A stretch of 64,000 bases of DNA from Cercospora beticola (GCF_033473495.1 NC_088938.1:1922001-1986000); one strand, 5' to 3'; positions 11,456 to 21,801 are shown, numbered from the stretch's first letter. A program made the numbers and translations. Notes: generated by a model from the sequence alone, not told the origin.

Positions 11456-11716
11456 ATGCCTTCCTGTGCACGCTGCGCGGGAGGTGGATCAGTGGCGAAG
11501 CCTTGTGCTCCCTGTGGTGCCACAGGGCACATAAGGCAGCGAATTCGATGCTATCAATGCAAATCGAAAGACGCGCCGACCGCGGCGGCTTGTACACTTT
11601 GTCGTGGACGTGGACAATTGACTATCCCAGTCAATTGCACTGTCTGCGCGGGTAGGGGAAGCATCTTGAAATTGGCTTGCGGCGACTGTGGTGGAAACGG
11701 GATGGCTAGAGCTTGA
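11456..11716 (+). CDS. Small cysteine-rich CxxCxGxG protein
   Basis: An 86-aa single-exon frame beginning MPSCARCAGGGS. It contains six CxxC pairs: CARC, CAPC, CYQC, CTLC, CTVC and CGDC. Four of these are followed by the G-x-G pattern of the DnaJ central zinc finger (CARCAGGG, CTLCRGRG, CTVCAGRG, CGDCGGNG). The pairs could bind two or three zinc ions. There is no J domain, no substrate-binding domain and no signal peptide, so it is a free-standing zinc-finger-like module. Plant and fungal proteins of this size exist that carry only the DnaJ-type finger. The start is the first ATG before the cysteine array. Function is unknown. Confidence 0.6.
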   Translation: MPSCARCAGGGSVAKPCAPCGATGHIRQRIRCYQCKSKDAPTAAACTLCRGRGQLTIPVNCTVCAGRGSILKLACGDCGGNGMARA

Positions 11717-12262
11717 TCGCAAAGATCAGTCGGTCAACGAGGAGGCTGAGGTGGGCGAATCTGGCAGGAAACAACATTGCTTGTCTCAGCTTCAGTCTGG
11801 TTACTGAAGAGTTTACGTTCAATGCGACTTCTAATGCACTACTAAGTTATCTGCGGTGCATACATGGCATGCATATACGAAATTGGCATATTGGCTTGCA
11901 CATTACTGATTTGAGGAGGAGCATTTCTGTTTGGTCCATCACGAAGCAAAGAGAATGAGACAATGCTATTTTTCGGGACAATAAGAAGTCGAGGGATTTC
12001 TATTGTTGATGGTGTATCACTCGACTGATCTTCGCAGAACAATAGAGGCTCAATAGTCTCGGAACGTGTTGCATCATGCCGATTCACTCTTTTCCGTGCC
12101 TGCCTGACTGCACCATTCACCCTCTTCAGCTTCAGCTTCTGACTCAATCGACCGAAACAACTCAGACGCGACTTCACAAGACACATACAAGACTCAAAGC
12201 TCCATACCAATCACAAACTCAACAAACACAGCCCAGTCGATAGAAGCTCGAACTTGCGCGCG
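11717..12262. other. Intergenic region
   Basis: About 550 bp between the CxxC protein and the J-domain-like gene. No gene is seen. The right part is presumably promoter and 5' UTR of the gene at 12263. Confidence 0.4.
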
Positions 12263-13075
12263 ATGGAAGCTCTCCGCGCAAGACTCGCTGAAGCTACAGA
12301 TCCAGTCAGCCAGGCGCGACTGCGACGTATCATCGCCCAGCAAGAGCGAAACGCGCGCAACAGACAAGCTTGGGATGAGGATCGCGACCTACCCGAAAGC
12401 CCAGGCCAGAAGAGGAAGCGAGACGATGGGAAAAAACGCCCAGCAGAACAAATCTTCGCAGATATCGAGCGCGACTTGCGAGAAGAGGAAGCGCGTCAAA
12501 AGCGCGAGGCAGAATTGCGAAGGTGCGCAGAGGCACGCCGCCAATCTGAAGCAGAAAAACGCCGAGTCGAAGCAGACAGGAGAGCCCAGTACAGAGAAAA
12601 GCTACGTCGCGAACGCGAGCAGCGGGAGCGCGAGCGACGAGAGCGAGAGCAGAGAAGCGAAACGACATACCCACCAACACCTCGAGTTCCACAATCCGCC
12701 GTTGCCATTTCACTTCATACCATCACGGACTGGCGCCAACACGTTGCTCTCGCTTTCGCCAATTATTCCGCCATGCAAACCTTTCCTGCTCCACCTGCTG
12801 CTCCCTGCGGTAAACCTGAATGCCATCTAACCCGCGAACTGCGCACATTGGAAGCCTGCAAATGCAATGTCCAAGCCTGTATTCGGAGAGCTGGGTTGGT
12901 CTCCAAAGCACAGCTGAAGTCTGAGCGATTGAAGTGGCATCCTGATCGATTTGCTGCTTGCCCGGAGGGTGTAAGAGAGCAGTTTGCCAAGATGGGCCGA
13001 GAGGTGTTTGTTGTCGTCGACGGAATGTTTCAGGGGGAGGAAGGAGGCAGATGTGCTGGGTTTGATGGGAAGTGA
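12263..13075 (+). CDS. Charged coiled-coil protein with degenerate J-domain-like tail
   Basis: A 270-aa single-exon protein. Residues about 1-145 are extremely rich in Arg, Glu and Lys (runs such as RREREQRERERREREQR) and predict a long helix or coiled coil, preceded by a basic KRKRDDGKKR nuclear-type signal. The C-terminal third has CxxxxCHLT and CKCNVQAC cysteine motifs. It then reads LKSERLKWHPDRFAACPE followed by a helix, resembling the HPD turn of J domains with the preceding helix II. It is not a full canonical J domain. Start is the ATG at 12263; the frame extends upstream only by non-ATG codons. Proteins of this shape occur in filamentous fungi without known function, so I call it hypothetical. 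Confidence 0.7.
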   Translation: MEALRARLAEATDPVSQARLRRIIAQQERNARNRQAWDEDRDLPESPGQKRKRDDGKKRPAEQIFADIERDLREEEARQKREAELRRCAEARRQSEAEKRRVEADRRAQYREKLRREREQRERERREREQRSETTYPPTPRVPQSAVAISLHTITDWRQHVALAFANYSAMQTFPAPPAAPCGKPECHLTRELRTLEACKCNVQACIRRAGLVSKAQLKSERLKWHPDRFAACPEGVREQFAKMGREVFVVVDGMFQGEEGGRCAGFDGK

Positions 13076-13704
13076 AGACTGGTCGTAGCGAGTTGCTCAA
13101 TTGCGTGCGGTGGTTCTGCTGGGTCGGAGGGATATGCGCCTGCTGGAGCTGCATCTGGTAAAAGGGGAGGGCAATCGTATAGATCTATAAACTTGGTAAA
13201 GGCCATTGGGGCATCGCTTTTTCTACTCCTAGAGACGGTCAGTATGACTGGCTCCATCTCATACAAGAAGTTTCAAGACATCACTCCTCGCTCTTGTGAT
13301 ATCGATGTCTGCCTCTCGTACTTTGTGTCGAACAGTCAAGCCAACCATGTGCCTGAAGTCGCAGGTGGCTCGAGTTTCATTTGGGGAGACTGTCAACATC
13401 TCATGCGGTATGACACTATCGGCATACGGATAGTGCGTCCTTTCTCTGGTACATCGTCATCTTCTGACGCCCCGAGCTGGAATGAACATAGCAAGCAATG
13501 ATATATCGTCTGTTCGAGATATTGCTTGTTGCGCATGTTTGTGATTTTACATGTCAAAGCATGCCTGCTGCTCTCTTTGCTTGATACAAATCAATTAGAT
13601 AGATATATACTGCTCTCTTCTCCTCTCCCGAAATTCCCATTGCATCCGCACACTCTCATCTCACGACACAAATTACAACACGGATCAATTATCAGAAGCC
13701 AACG
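13076..13704. other. Intergenic region
   Basis: About 630 bp with no supported gene. Pyrimidine-rich tracts just before 13705 fit the promoter or 5' UTR of the next gene. Confidence 0.4.
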
Positions 13705-14586
13705 ATGTCACCGGTGAGTCCCTTGTGAATTGCTAGTGAATTGAATCTTTTCCCATGGACTATTCACTCAAGCGGGGCTTCGTCATTGGCCTTGCTCCGC
13801 CCTTAAATACACTACTTGCTTCTCATCTTCTATAAACCAACCAGCAAGAAAACATTAGCTGATTTGGACCTCGACTCAGACCCAAACAATCCAGACAACA
13901 TCAGTACATTCCTAAACCATTTCACCAACACGATGCCAGCCCGCAACCGGGAACTCACCGTCCCGTACGAGAAGTACCCCTTGATGCGCCTCGCACTCCA
14001 CCAACTTCGCCTCCACTACCCAACGCTGAATAGCCCAGCCCGCCTCGATATATTCAACGCAATTTTTCACGACCAGCTCGAAGAGGAAGGGTTCGAGGAC
14101 GGGAAGGTGACAAGCCACGACAAGCTCGACAGCCAGTATCGCGAATCTAGGAAGGAAAAGAACAAGCAGAAGTGGTCCGGTATCATCAAGCATCAAGATG
14201 ACCTCGATGACGAAGATTTCAAGGTCTATCAGACAATGATGGCCTTGATCAAGGTCAAGGGGCGAGAGCTTGGCAAGGAGATGGTGTCAACTGGGAACGG
14301 ATCGTCCGATGAGGAGGATGAGGACGAAGACGACGACAGCGAAGAGGATCAGCCAATCTTCGAGTCATCGGTCCATATGAAGAACGGTCGGACTTACCCT
14401 GCTGGCGACATCGGACTGGCTCAGAAGTACAGTGGCGCCGGCAGCAGCGGTGACACGATGAGGTTGTACAAGACTTACGCTGGCGAGGAGGATTCGGGCG
14501 ACGATGGAGCTCCAGGACCGAGCAGGAAGGGAGTTGCGAAGAAGGCGAAGAAGGGAAAGAAGGCAAGTGGCAAGAAGGGCAACTGA
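13705..14586 (+). CDS. Hypothetical acidic/lysine-rich protein
   Basis: I do not recognise a family. The model uses a 9-nt first exon (13705-13713, MSP) spliced at GTGAGT to 13849-14586, giving 248 aa. An alternative without the intron starts at the internal ATG at 13933, which opens TMPARNREL. The middle (about residues 30-140) is well-behaved globular sequence with repeated aromatic and basic residues. It is followed by an acidic run DEEDEDEDDDSEED and a lysine-rich tail (KKAKKGKKASGKK). Acidic plus basic tails of this kind are common in nuclear or nucleolar proteins. The tiny first exon is the weakest part of the model. Confidence 0.6.
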
Positions 14587-15004
14587 AGACCTCCGATTGA
14601 TGGTATCGATTCTTTTGCTTTGCTTCGCTTCGTTTTTATTGCTTCTTGGAATTGGGCATGAGTTCTTAGGGACATTAGCTGGGCGTCTGAGGCAGAGAGC
14701 ATTGAGGTATCCACTAGTTTGATCAGCAGCAGACTTCCATCGTCGATGATGTGAAATGATTTCTTTCCTAACATCTCTCAAATTCGTCACCATTGCTCTA
14801 CATTCCATGGTGCAGTCGCTGTAGGACAGCTCTCGCGCAAGGAAACGAGAGTCTCTGCGATTTTGTCATTGAGGATGTAAGGAACGTAGCCGGACGACCG
14901 TGGTTCTTTAAAAGCTCGCAAATGAAAACTTTTTCTCCGTAGTGCGCTGGAAATGCTGATAACGCAAACACCACCGTCTGACACACAGCTTTGACCCTCA
15001 GCCA
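14587..15004. other. Intergenic region, convergent 3' ends
   Basis: About 420 bp between convergent genes. Nothing beyond probable 3' UTRs is seen. Confidence 0.4.
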
Positions 15005-16900
15005 CTATCGACCAGCACTTCCATCCCTCTTGAACATCCTAGCAAGCGGCTTCTCTTTACACAACGCCGGATTGAACGGCGCACAAATCGGTCCCTGAGG
15101 ACATCCCAAATCACTACAGTAAGCATTGCCCGGGCAAGGATTATCCTTCGAACACGGTCGCGGCGTCGGGTTCTCAGTGAAGCACTGTACAAACTGCTTA
15201 CTGTCGCTGAAGCTCGTGCAAATCCCCGGTGTACCTTGTCGGAAAGAATCAATTTGGCAGCCACAGTTATAGTCCCAAGGACACATTCCTCTTTCGTTGC
15301 AACCGATTCTGCGACATGTGCCTCTGATAGTTGAGACGTCGCAGAATTCCGTCCCACTGCAGCCTGGAGAGCACTTCTTCTTGCATTCGCCGTTGCGGAC
15401 GGCAGAGGCGTCGCAGTAGGAGCTCTCGGCACAGGAGCCGTTGCAGAGTTGTTTGCAAGTACCCTTGTCGCAGTATTTGCCATTCGCTTCGGTGCAATCG
15501 GCTTCGCAGACGTAGGCTTTGCAGGTTCCTTGTTCGGTTGATGTATCGCAGTATTCTTGTTCGCCGCAACCAGCAGCACATTTTGGCGAGCATTCTGCTT
15601 TCCCATGATCGCAGAATTCTGAAGAGCCGCACACGGGACTGCATATATCTGTACACGTGCCCAAAGGCGAAGTAATATCGCACTCTTGATCTTTTCCGCA
15701 CCCGGCAGAGCATTTGCGTGTGCAAGTTCCGGTGGGAGAGCTGGTGTCGCAATACTCAGAGTCGCGGCAGCCAGCAGGACACTTGGCTGCGCATTCGCCT
15801 TGCGGAGTGTCCAGATCGCAGTATTGCGTTGCAGTGCAGCCGTTCTTGCACTTAGGTTGACATGCTCCAGGTGCGGTAGTCTTGCCGCAATATTCTGTAG
15901 ATTCTGCGCATCCGCTTCCACAGTACGTCTTGCAAGTGCCCAGAGGTGTGGTTAGATCGCAGTACTCATTGTCGCCGCATCCGAGACCACATTTCGCTTT
16001 GCATTGGCCTTCAAGAATGCTCTTGTCACAGTACTGGCTGTCCGAACATCCGGACTTGCATTTGATTGTGCAAGTACCTGGCGCAGTCTTCTTGTCGCAA
16101 AACTCGTTGGCTTCGTCGCATCCTGTGCCGCAGTACGCTTTGCAAGTTCCCTCCGGAGTGCTTTCGTCGCAGAACTCGTTATCAGGGCATGAGCCACCGC
16201 ATTTAGGCTTGCAGAGCCCTGCAAGGACGGTCTTGTCGCAGTATTCTCCGGCCGTACAGCCAGCTTTACATTTAGCCGTACATGTGCCAGGCACGGCAGT
16301 CTTATCGCAGTATTCGTTCGCAGAGTCGCAGCCCTTCGCACAGTACTTCGTGCACGTCCCAGGAGCTTTTGCTTTGTCGCAGTATTCATCTCCTGTGCAA
16401 CCTGCTGCGCAAAAGTCCTTGCAGGCTCCACCTGCGACAGAGCCGTCACAGAACTTGCCAGCCGGGCAGCCTTGTGGGCATATTGTTATTGTTGTCGTAG
16501 CTTGCACGACGGAGACTCTCGTGCTTGCCGTAGTCGTTGCAGTAACAATCAATGTTGACGGAGTCGTAGCACCAGACTGGATGCATGCGCAAACGTTCTT
16601 TTGGACAGAATATTGTTTGAGCTTGAGAAGGGCGAAGTTTATGAGATCTGACACCTGGCGCTTCTCCTTCTTGGAGCCAGCGCCCGTGACTGTTGCAGTG
16701 GCTACAATTGTGGTCGAAGTCGCGACTGGTGTTATCACGACGGTCGTAGCGGTCACTGTCTTGACTTCGAGCGGATAGTTCTGCTTGCAATAGTCGAGAG
16801 CTGGTTTGTATTTGGACAGCTGTTGGAAACCTTGGCATAGGTTGTTCTGGGCTTGAGCCAGCAGGCCGGAGGCCAGGAAAACAATAAGGGTATTCCGCAT
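15005..16900 (-). CDS. Secreted protein with 17 cysteine-rich tandem repeats
   Basis: A 631-aa single-exon protein. It opens with a signal peptide (MRNTLIVFLASGLLAQAQ). Next come a short Cys-containing N-domain and a Thr/Val/Ala-rich segment (VKTVTATTVVITPVATSTT) likely to be O-glycosylated. From about residue 143 there are 17 tandem repeats of 21-25 residues with the pattern C-x3-C-x3-5-YCD-x4-6-G-x-C-x2-x-C, e.g. CPAGCRDSEYCDTSSPTGTC. They are followed by a distinct Cys-rich C-domain (GMCPWDYNCGCQ). Regular spacing of disulphide-capable cysteines and the secretion signal suggest an extracellular or cell-wall protein. No catalytic motif is seen and no GPI signal is obvious. The repeats create long shadow frames on the opposite strand. 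A TATAAG sequence lies about 55 nt upstream of the ATG. Confidence 0.8.
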   Translation of the reverse strand: MRNTLIVFLASGLLAQAQNNLCQGFQQLSKYKPALDYCKQNYPLEVKTVTATTVVITPVATSTTIVATATVTGAGSKKEKRQVSDLINFALLKLKQYSVQKNVCACIQSGATTPSTLIVTATTTASTRVSVVQATTTITICPQGCPAGKFCDGSVAGGACKDFCAAGCTGDEYCDKAKAPGTCTKYCAKGCDSANEYCDKTAVPGTCTAKCKAGCTAGEYCDKTVLAGLCKPKCGGSCPDNEFCDESTPEGTCKAYCGTGCDEANEFCDKKTAPGTCTIKCKSGCSDSQYCDKSILEGQCKAKCGLGCGDNEYCDLTTPLGTCKTYCGSGCAESTEYCGKTTAPGACQPKCKNGCTATQYCDLDTPQGECAAKCPAGCRDSEYCDTSSPTGTCTRKCSAGCGKDQECDITSPLGTCTDICSPVCGSSEFCDHGKAECSPKCAAGCGEQEYCDTSTEQGTCKAYVCEADCTEANGKYCDKGTCKQLCNGSCAESSYCDASAVRNGECKKKCSPGCSGTEFCDVSTIRGTCRRIGCNERGMCPWDYNCGCQIDSFRQGTPGICTSFSDSKQFVQCFTENPTPRPCSKDNPCPGNAYCSDLGCPQGPICAPFNPALCKEKPLARMFKRDGSAGR

Positions 16901-17872
16901 GGTGAAAGCTGATGAAAGTGACAGAACACGACATCTAAGCGTTGCACAGCGCCGTTCTTATACTCGTTGCAGCAGACATCTCGTGGCAGCAATGGAAATT
17001 GTCCCGCTGCACAACCTACACCAAGATGCTCTGGATGCACCTTCGATACAGGCTCGAGTGCCATGTGCTCGCCATGTGGCTTCCACGCCCGATGAGTCGC
17101 CTGATATTTTTCGGAGGCTCCGTGTCGAAGTCCCTGGGCTCAGTACGCCACATGCATCGCCAAGAGCATCGAGGACCTGTGTCCGTTCAGGATAACAGCC
17201 ACGCTTGGCAGCGCGGGTCTATGCTTCGAGATCTCTCCCTGCTAGTCCTCCTGCACGAAGCCAGTGGCTAACAGCTGTGCATAGGTCCGACTACTGGAAA
17301 AAGATGGTCTCTGTTTGTGGCTTGATGGGGAGACGTGTTGTAGTGTCAATTGGGCCCTGAGCTAGTCATTTTGGGCAAGAGGACAGGGCGCCAAGCCAAG
17401 CCATCGCTGCCCCGGCTCTACTTGCACGTTGACCGCTTCTGCTGTGTAGGTTGGTCCGCGGACTTGATTCTGCTCTTTTGACTTTGGGTCAGCTATACAG
17501 CTGAAATTATAGCTGCGGCTGTCTGGCCGACGTGGCACGTGGCTTGCTCCAGATGGCTTCCTCGTCCGGTGCATCAAGTGAAGCGTGCAATACAATGAGG
17601 GAATCTTGGGTAGAAGCTGAGATCACATTCAGTAGACCATGATCATCAGGAGTTGGCCAGTGAGCCGTGCTGTACGCGTAGTTGCTAGCCTCGAGGGCTG
17701 TGGTAGCGTGTGAAAATGCAGCCACGCTCGGTACACGTATGTCGGACTTGCCGCTGAAGGTACTGGCAGCTTGAGATGCGGAGTGGCACTACCAGCTACA
17801 CTCCTAGCCTTGGGTCCATGCCAGAAGATGGCTTCACATCAAACATCATCATATTCTTTACAGATCTATGGT
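16901..17872. other. Intergenic region with a coding-like patch
   Basis: About 970 bp. It holds the promoter of the Cys-rich gene on its left. On the minus strand, 17507 to about 17775 is open for about 89 codons and has protein-like composition (for example AHWPTPDDHGLLNVISAST). It lacks an ATG at a sensible place and opens just after a TAG that could be an acceptor. It could be an unrecognised exon or a relic, so I do not call a gene. Confidence 0.3.
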
Positions 17873-19531
17873 CTAACTCGTAGAACATGTCGTGGCCGCT
17901 CCATCCCCTCGTATACTCTTTCCAACAGCCTGTATTAGACTGATACCCATAACAATACATCCAAATGCAATGCAAACATACGCAGCATACACCTCCCATG
18001 TTTTGCGCTTCGTGAGCTTCACAAAGCACAAAGGCGGCAGGATATACGCCAAAGCGCAAGCACTCGTCGCTCCGACCAATTCGAAAACCACGCCCAAATC
18101 GCAGGTGAGAAGCGCCATAGCCATGGCTGTGAGAACGTGCGAAGTCGTAAAGATAAGGTGGCGATTCGGGTTGAACGGCTCCGACGGGAAGTAGTACTCT
18201 GTGATGACTTCGCGGCAGACAAAGCACTCGAGTGGCAGTGTTGTGAGCATGTTAAGGCCGAAGCACAATCGGGCGATATTGACCATGATATTGTCGTCCT
18301 GAAAGTTGTTCAGAACGTTGCCCTGCGTGTAGCTGCCGAACGTCAAATAGCCGGAAAGTGCCATGATCAGACAAGCAACCATGGAGATCGATGTGCTCCA
18401 ATGTGTAACTTTGGCGAATCGGTCCATGGTAGGAGTTCTCAGCGAGCCATATATGAGAAGACTGTTGTGGTGACAGACGAAAGCAAAGGAGATCACTCCG
18501 ATCGCTTGGAACACGCCTGCGTTGACGATGAGGCTGGATTTGATTGGGCCTTTCATATCGGCTGGTGCGAGTGGGCCTTGTGTGATGACGGTGAGCACGA
18601 TGATGCCCATGCTCACGAGCGCAAGCGACGATGCTTTGGCCAGCATTGCAATATCCCTGTATAGTGATAGAGGGTATGAGACACCGAGGGTGAAGAGAAC
18701 GATCACGGCTCGGCGGTCGGCCAGAAGTCCAACTACCGGTATGGTGTGCAGCGAAGGAAAGAAGGCGGAGAAGACCTTCGGTATTGTGTCTCCAATAATG
18801 ATACAGAAGGCGATCATGCCTCCGAACGCAAAAGCCCATTGGGCCACAGAGATGGCAATGAGGCCAGATTTGCCAAAACAGTGCTCCATCGTGGCTTGAA
18901 AAGAGTTGGCTCCGCTCAGCTTGGAATTCTTGACAATCAAGCGGATCGTCCAGTCGACCGTGATCGTCAGAAGGACCAAGAGCACAATGCCTGTCAAAAG
19001 ACCCGCTTGCTTGAACGCATATGGTTGTCCAATGATCCCCGCTCCAATGATGCTGTTCGCCATGTTCATAAAGGCACTCGCCATACCACTCTTCGGCCTA
19101 GCAGACTCTAGAAGGTCCTCATCGCTGTATTCGATGTCGTTGGCGAGGGAGACGCTGGGAGCCTCGATGCCAGTCAAGAGCGGTGCTCGATGTTGTCCTC
19201 CTGGCGCAGCATGTCCGTTCATGTAGTCCTCATCGTCCATCCACTCCGGCCCCGCCTCGCCAATCGTTTCAGGTTCGGCGACATCGAAGCGCACTCGATG
19301 TGGCGTTCGAGGCTCGCCGTTTGGGCGGATCTGTGCAAAGCTCGATTGTCGTCTCGGAGCAGGTGGTTTTGACTCTTGTTTCACGGGCGATGGTGGCTTC
19401 TCTTGGAGCGTGCGTCCTTCATCGCCCGAATCGTCCCTGGACAGTCGATTGTCCTGGAGAAGGCCGGCAGCCTCTTCGCCGCTGCCCTCCTTGCGCGCGG
19501 CATCTCGGTCGTGCGGAGTGTCCCTGGCCAT
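17873..19531 (-). CDS. Amino acid transporter, AVT/SLC38-like (AAAP family)
   Basis: A 552-aa multi-pass membrane protein. Residues 1-150 are hydrophilic and acidic, as in vacuolar Avt proteins. The transporter core starts with SGMASAFMNMANSIIGAGIIGQPYAFKQAG, the characteristic first helix of the amino acid/auxin permease family with the unwound G-A-G-I-I-G motif. About ten further hydrophobic helices follow to the C-terminus. It probably moves neutral amino acids across the vacuolar membrane; Avt5/6/7-type export is the closest fit, but substrate cannot be read from sequence. The start is the ATG at 19531, one codon after a GTG that also keeps frame. It is divergent from the resolvase gene at 20043. 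Confidence 0.85.
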   Translation of the reverse strand: MARDTPHDRDAARKEGSGEEAAGLLQDNRLSRDDSGDEGRTLQEKPPSPVKQESKPPAPRRQSSFAQIRPNGEPRTPHRVRFDVAEPETIGEAGPEWMDDEDYMNGHAAPGGQHRAPLLTGIEAPSVSLANDIEYSDEDLLESARPKSGMASAFMNMANSIIGAGIIGQPYAFKQAGLLTGIVLLVLLTITVDWTIRLIVKNSKLSGANSFQATMEHCFGKSGLIAISVAQWAFAFGGMIAFCIIIGDTIPKVFSAFFPSLHTIPVVGLLADRRAVIVLFTLGVSYPLSLYRDIAMLAKASSLALVSMGIIVLTVITQGPLAPADMKGPIKSSLIVNAGVFQAIGVISFAFVCHHNSLLIYGSLRTPTMDRFAKVTHWSTSISMVACLIMALSGYLTFGSYTQGNVLNNFQDDNIMVNIARLCFGLNMLTTLPLECFVCREVITEYYFPSEPFNPNRHLIFTTSHVLTAMAMALLTCDLGVVFELVGATSACALAYILPPLCFVKLTKRKTWEVYAAYVCIAFGCIVMGISLIQAVGKSIRGDGAATTCSTS

Positions 19532-20042
19532 CACAGATCGTCATGTTGCCCGTCAACTCAGCAGTGCATGGCGCTCGGTGGGAGAGAGGTGGTTGTTTCG
19601 TGAAAGGTGGTGTTTGAACGTCGGACATGCACCACGTAAGCTCCGGGCTAACTGAGGCTATTGACGACGGAACCGGCACATCCTGGACGCCAAGGAATGC
19701 GCTCACGACGACGACATGCCTGATAGACGACATCACCGCTTTGTCTTCCGCCGAGATTCACTTACTAACCTTACAATAAATTTCTTCCCTTCCCCTCCGG
19801 CGGGACGACATCGACTCAACGTCGTCTACGGCGTGCAGCAGCGTTCCAGATACTCGGCTTATTGGGGCCGCCGAAACGGCTAGCGTGTCGCGTGGTCTCC
19901 TAAACGCGTCTGCCCTTTCTCAATTCCAACATGCTGAGCTAAACACGTGAAGACGTGCCGCCAACGGACCTCGCACGATGGCGATAACTACGACTGACAA
20001 ATGATGCCTTCCAAGGATGACTCGATAGTCTGAGCAGCACTA
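19532..20042. other. Divergent promoter region
   Basis: About 510 bp shared between the transporter and the resolvase gene. No further gene is seen. Confidence 0.5.
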
Positions 20043-21035
20043 ATGGCTGCCACGCACAGCCTGAGCCACCTCAAGGCATTCCAACTCAAATATCTGGCCT
20101 TTCTGACTGGCTCGGCGAGCACAGGGACCAAAGCCGCTCTACAACATGCCCTCAGTCGGAGCCTCGAAGTTGGCGTCTCGAGGGCAAGCCGAAAAGTAGT
20201 CAGCGTAGACATGGGCATTCGGAATTTGGCATATTGCGTGGTTGATGCCAAGCAACCCCCGGAGACCGGGGATCCATCACGATTACTTACTGTCTCGACA
20301 TGGACACGCAGAGATCTGCTGAGTCCTGCAGCGCCGGAGATCAGTCCGCTGCAAGAACCCAATGATCAGATGAATCAGAAACAAGGCAGAACTGGCAGGC
20401 AAAAGATCGATACTGAAGCCTTCACTCCGCCACAACTGGCGAAGACAGCTCACAGTCTGGTCAAGACCCTGCTGTCCCACAAGCCAAACAACATTCTGAT
20501 TGAACGTCAGCGTTTTCGCTCAGGTGGTGCGGCTGCTATACAAGAATGGACTGTGCGCGTGAACATGCTCGAAAGCATGCTTTGGGCGTCGTTGGAGACT
20601 CTGAAGGCTTCCGATCTGTCTCTGGTCGGTTTCCCAGAAACACTTGCTATTGCACCAAAACGAGTTGCTGAGTTTTGGCTCTCCGGCCAGCGTCCGGTGT
20701 TGACATCTTCAAATTCGATTTTCGGATCTAACGCTTCGCTGCCTACCACGGAGCGGCTTGCTCGCACGAAAATTGAGAAGAAGGAAAAAGTAGCTCTGGC
20801 GCAGAAATGGGTGATGGGTGCTCTCAGTGAGAGTGGCGTGACTCTTTGCTTTGAAGGGCAAGCTGCCGAAGTAGCAGAAGCCTTCAGCGAGCAGAACAAG
20901 CGAGGCGCGAAGAAGATTGCTGGTGGAAAGCTCGACGATCTGGCAGATTGCCTCCTGCAGGCACTGGCATACCTGCAATGGGAAGAGAATAAGACCCTGC
21001 TTCGCGAGATGTTGAAGCTTAAAGACCCGTCGTGA
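20043..21035 (+). CDS. cce1: Mitochondrial Holliday junction resolvase Cce1/Ydc2
   Basis: This RuvC-fold endonuclease resolves four-way junctions of mitochondrial DNA. It is a single exon of 330 aa. An N-terminal SAP-like helix pair (residues about 5-45, LSHLKAFQLKYLAFLTG and TKAALQHAL) is typical of fungal Cce1/Ydc2. The catalytic core has the first Asp in VVSVDMGIRNLAYCVVD, the Glu in ILIERQRFRSGG and C-terminal acidic residues in KLDDLADCLLQALAYLQW. These four acidic positions are the expected metal ligands. Length fits the family. The SAP region overlaps the place of the mitochondrial targeting sequence, as in known members. Confidence 0.92.
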   Translation: MAATHSLSHLKAFQLKYLAFLTGSASTGTKAALQHALSRSLEVGVSRASRKVVSVDMGIRNLAYCVVDAKQPPETGDPSRLLTVSTWTRRDLLSPAAPEISPLQEPNDQMNQKQGRTGRQKIDTEAFTPPQLAKTAHSLVKTLLSHKPNNILIERQRFRSGGAAAIQEWTVRVNMLESMLWASLETLKASDLSLVGFPETLAIAPKRVAEFWLSGQRPVLTSSNSIFGSNASLPTTERLARTKIEKKEKVALAQKWVMGALSESGVTLCFEGQAAEVAEAFSEQNKRGAKKIAGGKLDDLADCLLQALAYLQWEENKTLLREMLKLKDPS

Positions 21036-21801
21036 AGACTTGAAAAGGACAGCGACAGAAACGATATCAAGCCACATTGGATTCTCTGCGGAGTGTTCGC
21101 GTTCGGCAACTGCACGTCAGCCTAAGTGTGAGTGTCATCGCATCATTTACAAGGCGCTCCACATGAGCCTCGCCAGAATTCCAGAGTGATGCGTTCTGTT
21201 AAGGCGTCAATGAGTCTAGTCATCAGACGACTGAAATGTGAAACTTAGCGCCAGATCCAGCTCGTGTCTCGCCTTTTCGGCATCAATCTCAAGGCTGGTA
21301 GGCCTCACTCAGCAAGAAATGCCTGTCAACATCGTCCTCTCCGGAACGCAAGACGAACAGCTGTCGCATGCTCGAAGGCACTTTGGCGATTTGCTCTCCG
21401 ACGAGAGTCTTCCAGAATGTCCTCGCACACTTTAGGTCGGCGACTGTCTCGATATGCAAATCGTACCTGGTGCTCACTGAGCTTTGGAGACAGCGTGGGC
21501 TAAAACGTCTCGGACATTCGTGGCGCAGAGTCACAATACTTGTTGTGAGACAGTCTCTTCTATCGCTCTGTTACTTTCTCATGCAGCGCAGCATTCGCCC
21601 TCGCGTTAGCTATAAGATGGCTCTTGCTACTTACTGGAGTCATCGATCAATAGACAACAAGTCCATCGGTTCCTGAACGCTGGCACAGCAAGTCCTCTTC
21701 AGGGGGTGCACAGATACAGAAGATCGCTCAAGCAAACCTCACAACTCTCAACGACCAGCTCACAGACGCCACAGTCCTCGACTTTTCGACCATTTTTCAA
21801 G
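21036..21801. other. Intergenic region
   Basis: About 770 bp with only short overlapping frames on both strands. No feature is supported. The right end is probably the 5' UTR of the gene at 21802. Confidence 0.4.

Noticed and set aside
15882..16778. 298-codon open frame on the plus strand opposite the Cys-rich gene
   Set aside because: It is a shadow of the 69-75-base repeat units: the repeats remove stops from other frames. It has no start context or motif, and the minus-strand protein has a signal peptide and regular cysteines.
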